A stretch of 64,000 bases of DNA from Torreya grandis. Taxonomy: Eukaryota; Streptophyta; Pinopsida; Cupressales; Taxaceae. The DNA lies in the NCBI GenBank assembly GCA_037957365.1, contig JARHVA010000667.1, positions 932,501 through 996,500 on the forward strand. Reading direction: 5' to 3'. The position numbers and the translations under genes were made by a program. Shown here one piece after another: positions 1-12,134 of this stretch (position 1 is the first letter of the stretch; each line of letters begins with the position of its first letter). The notes under the pieces were generated by a model, which was not told where the DNA came from, ran no database searches, and worked only from the letters and a program-made list of their open reading frames with translations.

Positions 1-579
1 TCGAGACCCACATGAACCTAGCAAACTCATCTATGCCCACCACCGAAATCCTGCTTCAGAGGGAATCTCTAATCAAACAAACCACACCATCTGAATCCCT
101 GAGACCGCCTGAGCTCCTTGTCCCTTGTTTGCAAGTTGAAAACAAAGATCCAGATGATGTTTGCTTTGACAAGCTTGTGCAGGACAACAGCGTTTAGCAG
201 ATATCATGGCTCAATTAGTCCACACCATGCAGAATATGAATGTGCAAAGAGCTCAAAATGCTGAAAGAAATTCTTCAGGGGTGAACAATAACTAACACAC
301 TTAGAGGACAGCCATTGACGACTCATTTGCTAGACCTTTCCAACCAACTTTCCTTCTCAGAGAAGTAGTAGTTCTAGAGGTGAAAGTTCAGTGATTTGGG
401 GTAGATCAAATTGTTGTCAGCTATGAAAAATACAAGGTTCTACTAGGTGAAATTAGGGAGGCTATCTCTTTGACTAATTTTAGAAATTTAAAGAAAAACA
501 AATGTGGTCAAAGAGCTAAATTAAGGCCACAAACAAATCAGAGGGACCTCCAATAGAGATTAGGGAAGTTAACACTTCC

Positions 580-1310
580 TACATATGATGGATTCCGTAA
601 GTGTACAACATGCTTCTGGATACAGAAGTTGGACACCTTATAATTGAGGTCAATGATGGAAGATGAAGCCATCAAAATTTCCACCCTTGATCTTGAAGGT
701 GTAGCACACAAGTGGTGGTACCATGGGTTGATCACACAAGGGCACAATCACATACACTTATATGTGGAGTTCAGTACCAAGTTGATAGAGAGATTTGATA
801 GAGTTGATTCAGAAATCTATTTTTGAGAGTTAATTCAATTCAAACAAACCAATTCAATAGATGACTATGTTTCTAATTTTTAGAAGCTCTCAGTTATGGT
901 CCCTGATGTGTCAGAAAGGAGGCTTGTGTTTTGTTCATTGAGGGTCTAGCTGAACCACTTAGAGGCTTAGTGAAGGCTTTCAGCCCTATCTCTTTATAGG
1001 AAGTCATTAAAAAGGCTTTGGATCTTGAAATTTTTGCTCCTAAAGGAAGATTTCTACCTACAAGACAACAAAGATCTGCACCCTATGGGCAGCCTCAATC
1101 AAATCCTTATTGGTAGCCAAGGACAAATAATTATGGGCAGCCAAAAAAACTTCTTTTGAAAAGTAAAAGAAGCCATTACAAAAAGGTTTCCAACAAAGGG
1201 AATTATTTAAAACAATCAAGGAAATTGTAACTAGAAATGAACTCCGAAGAAAGAAACTTTGCTTCACATGCAAAGAGCCTTGGGAACTAGGTCATAGGTG
1301 TCTTCCAAAA
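580..1310 (+). pseudogene. Gypsy gag fragment with zinc knuckle
   Basis: Gag would form the virus-like particle that packages element RNA. Between 644 and 826 the frame reads as a gag core, with the KWWYHGL stretch typical of the retrotransposon gag domain followed by EFSTKLIERF. The match continues with interruptions to about 1000. At about 1258-1302 a separate open stretch encodes LCFTCKEPWELGHRC, a CCHC-like zinc knuckle with longer spacing between the second Cys and the His than the classical form. Stops at about 823 and 880 and several frame changes show it is dead. The start is not preserved. Confidence 0.75.
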
Positions 1311-1406
1311 GGTCAGGGGCATTACATTGAGGTGACCTCTGATGATGAGGCAAAAGTAGAGGGATAGAAAGAAGTAATGGAAGAGGAAGAACTATAAGAA
1401 AAAACT

Positions 1407-1670
1407 ATGGAAGAGAAGACTTCTAGTAGTACCTTTGCTACAGTTTCAGGTGCACCCAAGTATCATTCATTTAGAGGTTGTGGAGTGTTGAAAGGATATA
1501 AGGTAACAATTTTAATTGATAGTGGGGAAACCCACAACTTCATTAATGAGAGTTTGGTAACACAGAGAGGGCTGCCAACTAAGGACTTCTATGGATTTAA
1601 TATCATTGGAGCAGATGGATTCACTATTGCATGCACCAAGGGGGTTAAGGGATTGGACGTCTCTTGGTAA
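1407..1670 (+). pseudogene. Gypsy aspartic protease fragment
   Basis: An 87-residue open stretch contains VTILIDSGETHNFINESL, the active-site region of a retroviral-type aspartic protease; the catalytic Asp codon is at about 1518. The domain would cleave the gag-pol polyprotein. It stops at 1670, where a related frame resumes at about 1680. It lies directly downstream of the zinc knuckle and upstream of the reverse transcriptase fragment, as expected in Ty3/gypsy pol. Assignment is firm at family level; the gene is a fragment. Confidence 0.8.
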
Positions 1671-2019
1671 GTACAAAGTTTGTGATGATTTATATGTAGT
1701 AGGCATAGGGGAAAAAATTGGTTTTAGGGGTGCAATGGCTACATTCCCTTGGAGTATTCACACAAAACTACTAAAACTTTGAAGTTGAAATTTAAATTGG
1801 AAGTAAAGAGGTTGTGGTTCGTGGTATGGCCAATGGATCTCCTTTAACAGTTACAGCTAAGAGCATGGAAAAAACATTCTACAGGGGACAAGTAGAATCA
1901 ATAGTCTATTGCTATATGAGCAAAACATCTACATCCAATGATGAGAGATCTTATCATATGAATATTTAGTCTATTTTGAATAGGCATGGTACAATATTCT
2001 CAACAATTTACCTCTAGGA

Positions 2020-2560
2020 TTGCTCCCTGATAGAGGATTTCAGCATATTATAGATTTGGAAACAAGTTCTAAACCTGTTATGACTACTCCTTACCACCAT
2101 ACTAGATCCTTCAAAGAAATCAAAAAAACAATTAAGGAGTTACTAGAAATGGGACACAAACAACCTAGTTCTAGTCTCTTTGCTTATGTAGTTTTGGTAA
2201 AGAAGGATGGAATTATGAGGATGTGTATTAATTACCGTGCTTTAAACAAGAAGACTATAAAAAACAAGTACCCAATACCCAGGGTCGATGAGTTGATAGA
2301 TGAATTGCATAGAGCGGTATGTATGCAAAGGGAAATGAAATTATGAGAATGTGTATTAATTACCGTGCTTTAAACAAAAAGACTATAAAAAACAAGTACC
2401 CAATACCCAAGGTTGATGAGTTGATAGATGAATTATAAGGATGTGTATTAATTATCGTGCTTTAAACAAGAAGACTATAAAAAACAAGTACCCAATACCT
2501 AGGGTCGATGAGTTGATAGATGAATTGCATGGAGTGGTATGTATGCAAAGAGAAATGCAA
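2020..2560 (+). pseudogene. Gypsy reverse transcriptase N-terminal fragment
   Basis: The frame from 2020 carries the conserved start of gypsy reverse transcriptase: a proline-rich entry ([12 protein letters not shown]), then [20 protein letters not shown] and the [16 protein letters not shown] block. The catalytic palm motif (YVDD or YLDD) is never reached, because the coding sequence dissolves into three tandem copies of the same ~128-bp piece and then ends. No RNase H or integrase follows. It is a truncated pseudogene. Confidence 0.85.
2211..2558 (+). repeat. Tandem triplication inside the RT fragment
   Basis: The block encoding [19 protein letters not shown] is present three times in a row: about 2211-2338, 2339-2430 and 2431-2558. 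The middle copy lacks the roughly 36-bp tail that the other two have, and its junction falls on a short repeated TGAATT/TGAAATT word. This looks like local slippage or unequal recombination after the element died. Confidence 0.9.
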
Positions 2561-2599
2561 CTGATCTACAAATCAATCATAACTTGAAGAAGATAAATC

Positions 2600-4124
2600 C
2601 TACTTACACTTCCGATTGTGGATACATTGGATATTTGGGGTCATGACCAAGATGGATCCACTAAACCTAGTGAAGGGATCTCTTACCAAAATAATATCAC
2701 TAGGGAGGGTTCCAAAGCCTCTAGTCAAGCAAAACTATGCAATAACCTTAACTAAATCCTATGTTTTCATGTTCACTAAACTAATAACAAGTAAAGTTTA
2801 ATCTAGTGCACACCAAAGCTTGTGGCACAAAGTAGGGGTAAGTAAATATAAAAGTAAACATGCATAAGAGAATTCTAATTAAGCGATGTATAGGTAAAAC
2901 CTTAATGCATGGAGAGAGTAATATATTCAAAAGCCATTACTTATGCTACTTTTATCTATTAAAAAAGGGGAGCAAAGTTAGAGATACTTACCTTGAAGAC
3001 AAACCCTTCGAGACTCAATCTCTTCCTTGGCTAAAAGTGCTTTGCAAGAGGTTGTTGTGGTTTGTAAGGATCACTAAGAAAGGCCAAAGAATCCAAGAAT
3101 TTTTCACAAAACAAAATTCTTCTCCAAATAGAAACCCTAATGATCCATAAATACGCAGTGTCCAAAACTACAATTACTCTTTTTTTATGGATGCTTTATA
3201 AATTCTCAATTTCTCGTTAATTAACTTGAAATTGGCATAGTAATTAAAATCAACATTAAAACATTGATAATAAACCAAAAAGCATGAGCTACAAAGACAA
3301 TATGTAAACCAGGGTTGATAACGAAGTTCACCCGATTTGCGTTGTGTCTCCGGGTCCTGCTCAATGGCGAAACCGATCGATTATTGATGCAAAATCACCT
3401 TGTACATCAAATATCCCAAGTAGGGGTTCTCGATCTGTAAATATTTTTTTTGATGTCCACTGGCTCTGGCTCTAGGTTTGGCTCTTGGATTTGCGTAATT
3501 ATTCTCAAGTCTTGTGTTCTTCACACTTTGATTGTGATTTCAAATGACCCCCGTGGACCCTTTATATAGACATACGTGTCCACAAAAGGTGGGCTTGAAA
3601 GATTATCCTTTCTCAAATTTAAATAATATTCATAATTATCCCAAGACTGATTTTAATGTGATTAACATAACAATTATCCCATTTTATTGTGGGATTACAA
3701 TATAAGGCTTTATTTAGCCCACACATAAGTTATATGGCCTTTACATGTTTTAATAAAACATTACATTATAAAAAACAGCAAATATGCCCATGTCTTTAAA
3801 ACCATATTAAAGTGACTTATGCATGTTTACTTTCCACATAGTCTTCTTAAGCCTTAATAAGGCTTTTTCCTCCTTTGGCATCGAAACGTCCATGCCATAT
3901 AATATCCCACATTTATGCAAATAAATATTATCATAGGCTTTTAATTAAAGCCTTTCACCCTTTTTAATCGGTCATAAGACCACTTCATCTCCAAGTTCGT
4001 TGATTATTACGTGGCTTTACCATATCTGTGCCCTTTAGAATCTTCGAGGGTTACTTTGAAAAGGTTGGTAATTCGGTTGGGGAATTACATGGGTAATTGT
4101 GGAATATTATGGGCATGCCACATG
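2600..4124. other. AT-rich non-coding stretch
   Basis: I see no supported gene here. Two open frames (2616-2801 and 2860-3150, + strand) have no recognisable domain. A TATA-like stretch (TTTATATAGAC, about 3560) sits downstream of a G+C-richer patch near 3300-3420, which could be part of an old LTR, but I cannot find a matching partner. The right edge is the target site of element A1 (GATGT, 4125-4129). Confidence 0.5.
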
Positions 4125-4129
4125 GATGT

Positions 4130-5923
4130 TGTAAGAAGCCTTGTTAAATCTGCCCTTGAATGACTGATTTTCGTGGATAGGAATTTTGTCAAACAGTTTG
4201 CTTACAAACCATCCAACTGCTGTACTAGAATTCTTTTTGAGTTTTTGGTATATAAGATGAATGCATAAATGTTAAAGGCTTCTAAATGATTGTTCTAAGG
4301 ACTGAAGTAAAACTGAGAATGCAATGCAAAGCCTCTTCTTGACCTTTCAAATGCAAAGAATGACTGAAATAACTGAAAATGTGCATCTACAGCATTATGG
4401 TATTTCGTCAAACAATTGATGTGCATACACAAAACTCCTTTATTGCTATGATAACTGATTACATATGATATAACAGTATGATTCTCCAAGAAATGACTTC
4501 TCATTGACCAAGGACTAAATGGAATGCAATTAGAATCAGCTGTACCATTGCTATTAACACTATAGGAGATGCAAATATGATAACAAAGCAAGCTACAGGT
4601 ATGTTGTATAAGACAGCAATGCAATATATTTCCCTAATACAATATTTCAATTAGAATCTTTATTACAATAACCTCAATGCAATGCCAATAATCTATATGC
4701 AACTTCTAAATGAAGAACCTGGAATTCGTGGTCTGGAAGATGAAGCCAACACTCCACAAGATTCAAATCCTCTTCAAATTGTAGCCTCCAGTGTTTACCA
4801 GCCAGCCCTTGGAGTCCTGGAGAACTAACGATCATATTCCAACCAATGTCATATTTTTTATCTGCTCTCTTTCATGAAATCGCACCAGCATCATGGCAAA
4901 AATCATCCCTCCAATAGATGCAGCAATATCGCCCTTTTCTTTATAAAAATCTGTTTGTTCCTTAGCCACCAACACTCTCTTGAACCCTGATGATATTTAT
5001 TAATGAAATCGTCCTTCTTGAATGGTAAAAAATCAGCAATAGATGTTCTCCAATATTGATTCTTCAAACTTCTGATTTGCTGAGAATAATCTTCAAAACC
5101 CTTGAACAATCTATGAAGACAATCACCTCTTGATTGGTATAAACTCTATTGACGCTCAACTGTGACCTCTGTATGAAGCCACTAGCACAATTGAAGAGAG
5201 GCTACGTTCTCCAAGATTGAATTTACTTGCGAAACGTTTCTTCCTCAAAGCCAAAGCTTCTTCAGAAAGGACAAGTGTTGAATGATTCCTCCATGAACAA
5301 TAAGAGCTTGGGTTGATGCTTTAAATCCTTTTTTCCCAAGATGAGGTCGATCCTCTAGAAGGCTCGTTTAATCATTTAAAAATGATATTTAAATGTGCAC
5401 TTTATAACTTTAATAAATGCTTTGATAAATGGGCGCTCAAATAATAATAATATTTAATGTCCTTTAAGTGACGTTTTTGAGGGTCATGGCCCCATTGGAC
5501 ATAAAGTTATAATATAACTTTATAATTGCACTTTATAAAAAATTATTAATAAAGTAATCCCTTTATTAATAATTAAAATAACACAACTCCACAAATAATC
5601 ATTATTTCTCAATTCCGTCTGAACCTGAGAGTTAACCATTGTATCCATTGTGCATCCAATTGCCTTACTAAAAATAGTAAGAGTCTCTCCCTAACATCCA
5701 CTGACTTGCTATAAATAGTAAGTCCCTCAAACGGAACAAAAAATCCTTGAATATCAATGCTTCAGAACAAATGAAGAATCTGGGGAGATAAACACTTACA
5801 ACTACCACCTGAAGAGCACCATAACGCCCAAACTGGACCCTCTAATCCACCACATTAGACTACGAGGGTCAAATAATAGGCTAATCTACCAAAATTGAGA
5901 ACAAGCCAAAAAGGGACATTACA
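4130..5923 (-). repeat. A1 3' LTR
   Basis: This 1794-bp copy aligns by eye along its whole length with the right-hand LTR (31650-32173 plus 34472-35721). It contains the uninterrupted ATTAC site (4662-4666) at which the right-hand copy has received a B solo LTR. On the minus strand it begins TGTAATGTCCC at 5923. The right side is AT-rich with TTATAATATAACTTTATAA-type runs (about 5500-5560). Confidence 0.92.
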
Positions 5924-6233
5924 GTCTACCCTCTCTGAAATTGCTTGTCCCTAAGCAATCCCAACTACAAGAGAACACCTTTCCACTTGGATCCCAAGGG
6001 AAGTGTTGTGTAATGTCCCTCATATCATCAACCAACTCCTATAACACCATCAACTGAACAACTGACGAAACATGATGAACCATGTCAACCTCAACATCAG
6101 GGGTCATAGGAGTGTAAACCTCAAGAGGAAGCAACTCAAAATGCTGACAATGTTTGTTTCTCATAACTGCTCAAGGTGAGATGTCATACAAACTAACCAA
6201 CACATGCACATCAGAACTGTGCATCTAGAACAA

Positions 6234-6420
6234 TTAATGTACATGAGGATCAAAAGTGAAACTGCAAGCAATCCACATCATGTACACACTGCAATACTCC
6301 CTAGTAAAACCTGCCTGGAACCTTGATGCACCTGAAGGATCCCTCCGCACACTGAAGAGTGTCCAACAAAATTTTCCTGGATCCCAAATCCATAATGGAA
6401 GTTTGTCATGTCTGATATCT
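6234..6420 (-). pseudogene. A1 ORF, C-terminal part
   Basis: Once solo LTR D is removed, the frame at 17252 runs without shift into 6420 and reaches a stop at 6234. This piece contains another WDPG (6376-6386) and DPSGASRFQAGF, which resembles the DPSSASRFEAG of the preceding segment, so the C-terminal region contains an internal repeat. The stop is followed by about 310 bp with no clear coding sequence before the 3' LTR. Function unknown. Confidence 0.55.
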
Positions 6421-7277
6421 TGTTGGCCATTTTTTAGCCCACATATCAAAGTTTACCTAAGTATGTGTTGACGTGGTAGATTGCATCCTCTGAAGGGAGG
6501 CTCAACGCTCTTCATCTATGCGACACAATGGAGACATCCCTCTTGCTTTGGGTGGCAAACATGAGGGATGAATCTCTAGATTACGGGCTAGCTCCCCTTG
6601 ATGCACCTTGAGGCCCTAGATTTCCTACTACTAGCTACTTGGGGGGATGAAAAGGGAGAGAAAAATACTAAAATCAGAACCTAAACTATATGGTGATGCA
6701 CCAAATGGATGGTCTACTCAGCGTTGACATACACTTTAAATCAAGACAAGCTAGCCTAAACTTCACTCAAAATGAGACTTTTCTTGCAACAATGTTTCAG
6801 TAGAGGGTCCTTGTCATGTCCCCTTCCAGTTGACATCTCTCAGAGCTTATGATTAGCCTATTATGCGACCCTCGTAGGCTGATAGGATGGATAGAGGGTC
6901 TTGATTGGAGCTTGGCTTGGCTGTGGTCGTCAGACATTCCCAGTTGGCTTTCGTTCGGGGTCATTCGGACACCATTTGCCTGACCTGCTATTTTTAGCAG
7001 TAATAGTCACTCAGCGGAGCACCCCTGCTATTTTTAGCAGTATGGTTTGGTCATGTGCGAAATCAATCACTTATTCACCAGCTTCAGAGGGTTCGTGAAT
7101 CGGACATTTTTTGAGGGAGATTAATATTTTAATTGTCAAATTAAATATTAATTATCTGGAGCTTATAATATAAAGTTATAATATTATTTAATATTATAAC
7201 TTAAGTGATCTATTGAAGGGGTCGACCAGCATTGAAAGGGGCCACTTTTTAATTATAATTTGCATTGAAGACTATTG

Positions 7278-8372
7278 TGTTAAGCACGGAATATACTGAG
7301 AGGGGGGTGAATCAGTATATTATATATCTTATAAATCTTTCCTTTAACTAAATTCCACTTAATCAATCATTCAAGATATGCAATAAAACTCAAACAATAA
7401 ACATCACACAAGATAGAGAGAGACACCAGATATAACGTGGAAACCCAATGTGGGAAAAACCACAGAGAATCAATCTCAAATATATTCATGAGAACCTCAC
7501 AGGAGCACTATACCCCTTTGCCAAGTACAAACCTCAGCTACAATTTGTGAGCACCAACCCACAGGAGCTTCAACCCGTTTGTCGAGCACCAACCCAGCTC
7601 CTATTCGTGAGCACCAACCCACAGGAGCACCAACCCAGCAACAATTCGTGAGCACCAACCCATAGGAACACCAACCCCTTTGTGTAAACCGCACACCTAT
7701 CTCTCAATGTTGCTATCTCAACAAATGATAGATCAATACATCTCCTTCCTCTCTTTCACCTTTGCTCTTCTAAGCTAGATATAACAAATACAAATCATAT
7801 TCATCTCTCACAATTGCTCTTCTAAGCTAGATATTACAATATCAAATCAACCTCTCACACTCACTTATTACAAATGGCTATTCAAGCCTTTATTTATAGC
7901 TTTCCAAATGACCTTTGGCCCTTCCCCTTTGTGACCTTTCAATCCTCATGGAAAATGGCGCCAATCTTGGATGACCCTTTATATCCAAGCATTTGAAAAG
8001 TCATGTGGTGACCCTTCATGACCAAAAATGTCTTTCCCACTTTTGTCCTTATCTTTGGTGACTTTTTGTATTCCTCAAAGTGTCCATGAGAAATTCGCCC
8101 TTTACTCTTTTGTCTTTACTTGGTGACTCTTGGTATTCCCCAAGATGACTCTTCATGGGAAAATGCGTCCCATCCTTCTTTTGTCTTTATCCCGTGACTC
8201 TTCGACTTCTCCATGGGCCCTTATTTTGTCTCATATGCAACCGAAAATATATTCGTTAATATTAAATAAATATTTTAACTCATATTAGCCAAGATAAACA
8301 ACATTAAATGCAATGGGGCCTTTTATCACCAATAATACTAAACTTTTGACATCAATGACAATATTTTCAACA
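7278..8372 (-). repeat. Copia 3' LTR
   Basis: This 1095-bp copy matches 11021-12134 almost base for base. It contains an imperfect tandem minisatellite (about 7540-7680) with units reading CGTGAGCACCAACCCACAGGAGC, also present in the other LTR. On the minus strand a purine run (reverse of 8373-8386, AAAGGGAGAGAT) lies immediately upstream and is the likely polypurine tract. Confidence 0.95.
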
Positions 8373-8608
8373 ATCTCTCCCTTTGTCATTGATGGCAACC
8401 TCAATCCTGAAATTGCCACATCTTGTCACCTGCACATACCGTCATCTGAAAACATACAGTAACTCCCCCTTACTGTAGCAACCTGTACCTGTTCTTTGTA
8501 CCTATTTTCTGCCCCTGTCCCTGTACCTATTATTCTTCCCCTTTGACATCAATGGCAAAGGGCCTACCTGGAGCTAACACTTAGCTCCCCCTCACTTGAT
8601 GCTGAACA

Positions 8609-9076
8609 TCAATGGTAGGAAGTAATAGAAATTACTCTCAACTCCTCTCGCCGATCTTTGAATGTATCATTTGATCGTGCCTTTGAGAAGATATCTGACA
8701 AAACATATACATTGTTCCCTATTCTTTGAGCATTGGCAATCAACTCATTTGAATCTTTTCTTCTAATCTCACAACCTTCAGCATGAAACCTTAATGTGTA
8801 TCTTTGATCACAAATTTGACTAACACTCAACAGATTATGCTTAAGACTTTTTACGTACAAAACATTTTTAGTCTTAGTTCTAGCATAATCTAAACTCAAA
8901 GTATCTTTTTCGGCTATTCTGGTAGTGGTTTTATCTCTGAATTTCACTGTACCACTATTTATCTTCTTTAGAGAAATGAACTTACTTTTATCCCCTGTCA
9001 TATGCCTCGAACATCCGCTATCAATTAACCATGGCTGATCTTTACCTCCCACATGCAGCGCTGTCTGCACCATCAA
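8609..9076 (-). pseudogene. Copia protease and GAG-pre-integrase fragment
   Basis: The open stretch contains WLIDSGCSRHMTG, the copia aspartic protease active site, and then NVLYVKSLKHNLLSVSQICD, the conserved GAG-pre-integrase segment that precedes the integrase zinc domain. The coding sequence ends at 8609. Integrase core, RT and RNase H are missing and the remaining 230 bp leads straight to the polypurine tract. The deletion therefore joins the start of the integrase region to the element 3' end. Confidence 0.9.
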
Positions 9077-9461
9077 AGAATCTTCATGTTGTTTCTTCTG
9101 CCATGAACATGTCTGAACCTTCTCCCTGATGAATGAAGCTTTAAAACTCTAATCCTTCTTCTTGATGAATGAAGCTTTGAACCTCTGATCCTTCTTGACT
9201 GACTCGAACACGCTTCTGCAATACCGAGCTATGTTCGAAGTTGTTGCACTTGTAGCATACTATGGTCTCTTCATTAAAGCTTGATAGAGGAGCAAAAGAG
9301 TTGTGGCTTCTGCTTGACTCTACTTGACTTTCCTTTTCCTTATTTTTGAAATTGTTAACTCTTTTTCTACATTCTACTTTCTTGAAACCATATCCATTAC
9401 AATAAAAACAATAGCCATAAAAATAAGACCTGTCTGTATATCTCTGACCTGATTGCCTTTT

Positions 9462-10955
9462 TTAGCTTTGTTCCTTCCAGCCTTCTCTGTTTGGAATGTC
9501 CTCTGTATTTTTCACTTCTCCCCTTTCTGTTTTCTCTTGTGTCAGAGCTTCAGCATAGCTCTTTTTCTTTTCAAAACCGATCCCTATCTTATCTGAATAT
9601 GCTTTTTGACTTTCCAATATCTTATCTAGCATGTTAGTGCTATCTTCAAATTTTGAATCACTGATTACTTTATCACTGACTGCTTTCTTAATATCTTTTT
9701 TTAAAGAGGCAATTTCAATAACATACCTTTCACATTCTTTTCTTGCTATTTCCAACTATGCTTTGAGATCTTCATTCTTCTTGGCTTCGTTAAAGTGTGC
9801 TTGTAGATCTTCAATCATTTCCTTTGACTCTTGTTCATTTTTCTCGATCTAGCGCTTTAACCTTCGATTCTTCTTCTGAACAGTTTCTAACTCTTCAAGG
9901 GCACAATTGAGTTCTCCTTCCATATCTACTTCAGCTTCCTTCTCTTCTTCTTCTTGATCATCATCATGTATGGCCATGAATAGAATCTTTTCTTCTTCTG
10001 AATTGCTGACTCCACTATCTTCCCCTGAGCTAGGATTTTTAGAATACAGGCTCTTCTTCTCGAATTCTTTCTTAGATTTGCCTTTGAAATTCTTCTTGTA
10101 TGTAGGCTTTTCTTCTTCATCATCTTTAACTTTATCTGGGCATTTAGTTGAAAAATGTCCAATCTTTCCACAATTAAAACATTTAAAAAGTAATTTTCCT
10201 TGATATATACCTGTTCCTCTTTTTGGCCTGCGAATGAAAAGTGCTTCGTTGTCATCTTCATCATCACTGGAACTATCACTTGATTCTTGAATCTTAGCTT
10301 TCTCCTTTGATGTCTTGAAAGCCGCTTCTCTCTTTGAGGGTTTATCTTGTTCTGTCCACATCTCATATGCCGTGAGAATACTATGAAGCTCATCCATCTT
10401 TAGCTTGGCTAAATTCTTCATCTCCTCGATTGCCGAAACATTTGCATCATATTTCATTGGTAGAGATCTCAAAACCTTTTGCACCACCGTTGACTCTTCC
10501 AATGTTTCTCCAAGACCTTGAATCTGATTTACTATCTGATCAACTCGTAAGAGATAACTTGCTATAGCTTCTTCTTCTTCCATCTTCAAACTTTCAAACT
10601 GCCTTCTAAAAGTTTGCAACTGAGCTTGCTGAACCTTTCCATCACCTTTGTAAATATTTTCAAGTTTTACTCAAGTTTCATGAGCAGATTTACATTGCAT
10701 AGCTTTAACAAATTCAAATTCACATAAATCACATAAAATAGCATTTAAAGTTTTAGCATTACATTCACTTGCCTTCTTTTCTGTTGGAGTAATTGTAGAT
10801 GTCTGTGGCTCTTCATATTCCTCCACCACTGATTTCCATATGTTGAATCCAAGGGCCATCAAATAAACTTTCATTCTCATGCTCCAAAAAGCATAATTTG
10901 TCCCATCAAACAAAGATCCCTTATTTGTAGAAAATCCTTTCTGTGACCCAGCCAT
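9462..10955 (-). pseudogene. Copia gag polyprotein, nonsense-mutated
   Basis: The likely start is 10955 (MAGSQKGFSTNKGSLFDGTNY), not the upstream Met at 11030, because LFDGTNYAFWSMRMKVYL is the conserved copia gag start. Downstream come the UBN2-type gag core (EAIASYLLRVDQIVNQI, VLRSLPMKYDANVSAIEE), a zinc knuckle CFNCGKIGHFSTKC (about 10145-10190), and a long Glu/Lys-rich tail predicted as coiled coil. Premature stops at about 10671 (expected Trp), 9849 (expected Gln) and 9756 fit C-to-T decay. The tail frame runs on to about 9462. It would be the particle-forming protein. Confidence 0.9.
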
Positions 10956-11006
10956 CAGGTTTTCTCGATCTACCTTCAAGTTGTAAAACTTTTCAAAAAA
11001 GAACCT

Positions 11007-11018
11007 GCTCTGATACCA
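11007..11018 (-). other. Copia primer binding site (tRNA-iMet type)
   Basis: TGGTATCAGAGC on the minus strand, two bases inside the 5' LTR, matches the 3' end of initiator tRNA-Met, the usual primer for plant copia elements. Confidence 0.93.
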
Positions 11019-11020
11019 AT

Positions 11021-12134
11021 TGTTAAGCACGAAATATACCGAGAGGGGGAGTGAATCAGTATATTATATATCTTATAAATCTTTCATTTAACCAAATTTC
11101 ACTTAATCAATCATTCAAGATATGCAATAAAACTCAAACAATAAACATCACACAAGATAGAGAGACACCAGATATAACGTGAAAACCCAATGTGGGAAAA
11201 ACCACAGAGAATCAATCTCAAATATGTTCGTGAGAACAACCCCACAGGTGCACCATACCCCTTTGCCAAGTACAAACCTCAGCTACAATTCGTGAGCACC
11301 AACCCACAGGCGCTTCAAACTCCTTTGCCGAGCACCAATCCAGCACCTATTCATGAGCACCAACCCACAGGAGCACTAACCCCTTTGCCGAGCACCAATC
11401 CAGCAACAATTCGTGAGCACCAACCCACAGGAGCACCAACCCCTTTGTGTAAACCACACACCTATCTCTCAATGTTGCTATCTCAATAAATGATAGATCA
11501 ATACATCTCCTTCCTTTTTCTCACCTTTGCTCTTCTAAGCTAGATATAACAAATACAGATCAGATTCATCTCTCACAATTGCTCTTCTAAGCTAGATATT
11601 ACAATATCAAATCAACCTCTCACACTCACTTATTACAAATGGCTACTCAAGCCTTTATAGCTTTCCAAATGACCTTTGGCCTTCCCCCTTTGTGACCTTT
11701 CAATCCTCATGGAAAATGGCACCAATCTTGGATGACCCTTCATATCCAAGCATTTGAAAAGTCATGTGGTGACCCTTCATGACCAAAAACGTCTTTCCCA
11801 CTTTTGTCCTTATCTTTAGTGACTTTTCGTATTCCTCAAAATGTCCCTTCATGAGAAATTCGCCCTTTACTCTTTTGTCTTCACTTGGTGACTCTTGGTA
11901 TTACCCAAGATGACTCTTCATGGGAAAATGCGTCTCATGCTTCTTTTGTCTTTATCCCGTGACTCTTCGACTTCTCCATGGGCCCTTATTTTGTCTCATA
12001 TGCAACCAAAAATATATTCGTTAATATTAAATAAATATTAACTCATATTAGCCAAGATAAACAACATTAAATGCAATGGGGCCTTTATCACCAATAATAC
12101 TAAACCTTTGACATCAATGACAATATTTCCAACA
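11021..12134 (-). repeat. Copia 5' LTR
   Basis: This 1114-bp LTR pairs with 7278-8372. The minisatellite of GAGCACCAACCCACAGG units lies at about 11285-11445. On the minus strand the LTR ends CGTGCTTAACA two bases before the primer binding site. Confidence 0.95.

Larger units (their letters stand above)
1..2560 (+). mobile_element. Degraded Ty3/gypsy retrotransposon relic
   Basis: Fragments of gag, zinc knuckle, aspartic protease and the N-terminal part of reverse transcriptase follow one another in canonical order on the + strand, with many stops and frame changes. No LTR is recognisable on either side, the left end runs off the window, and RNase H and integrase are missing. The protease is the retropepsin type (DSG followed by THNF), the same lineage as the minus-strand relic near 45.3 kb. 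This is the oldest-looking element here and carries no nested insertion. Confidence 0.8.
7278..12134 (-). mobile_element. Internally deleted Ty1/copia element
   Basis: LTRs at 7278-8372 and 11021-12134, TSD TATTG at 7273-7277 and 12135-12139 (exact), termini TGTTAAGC and CCAACA. The primer site next to the right LTR shows minus-strand orientation. The 2.65-kb internal region encodes gag and protease only. Integrase, reverse transcriptase and RNase H are absent, so it needed a helper to move. The two LTRs are very similar and the reading frame is among the best preserved here, so this is probably among the youngest insertions and it is the innermost of its nest. Confidence 0.95.
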
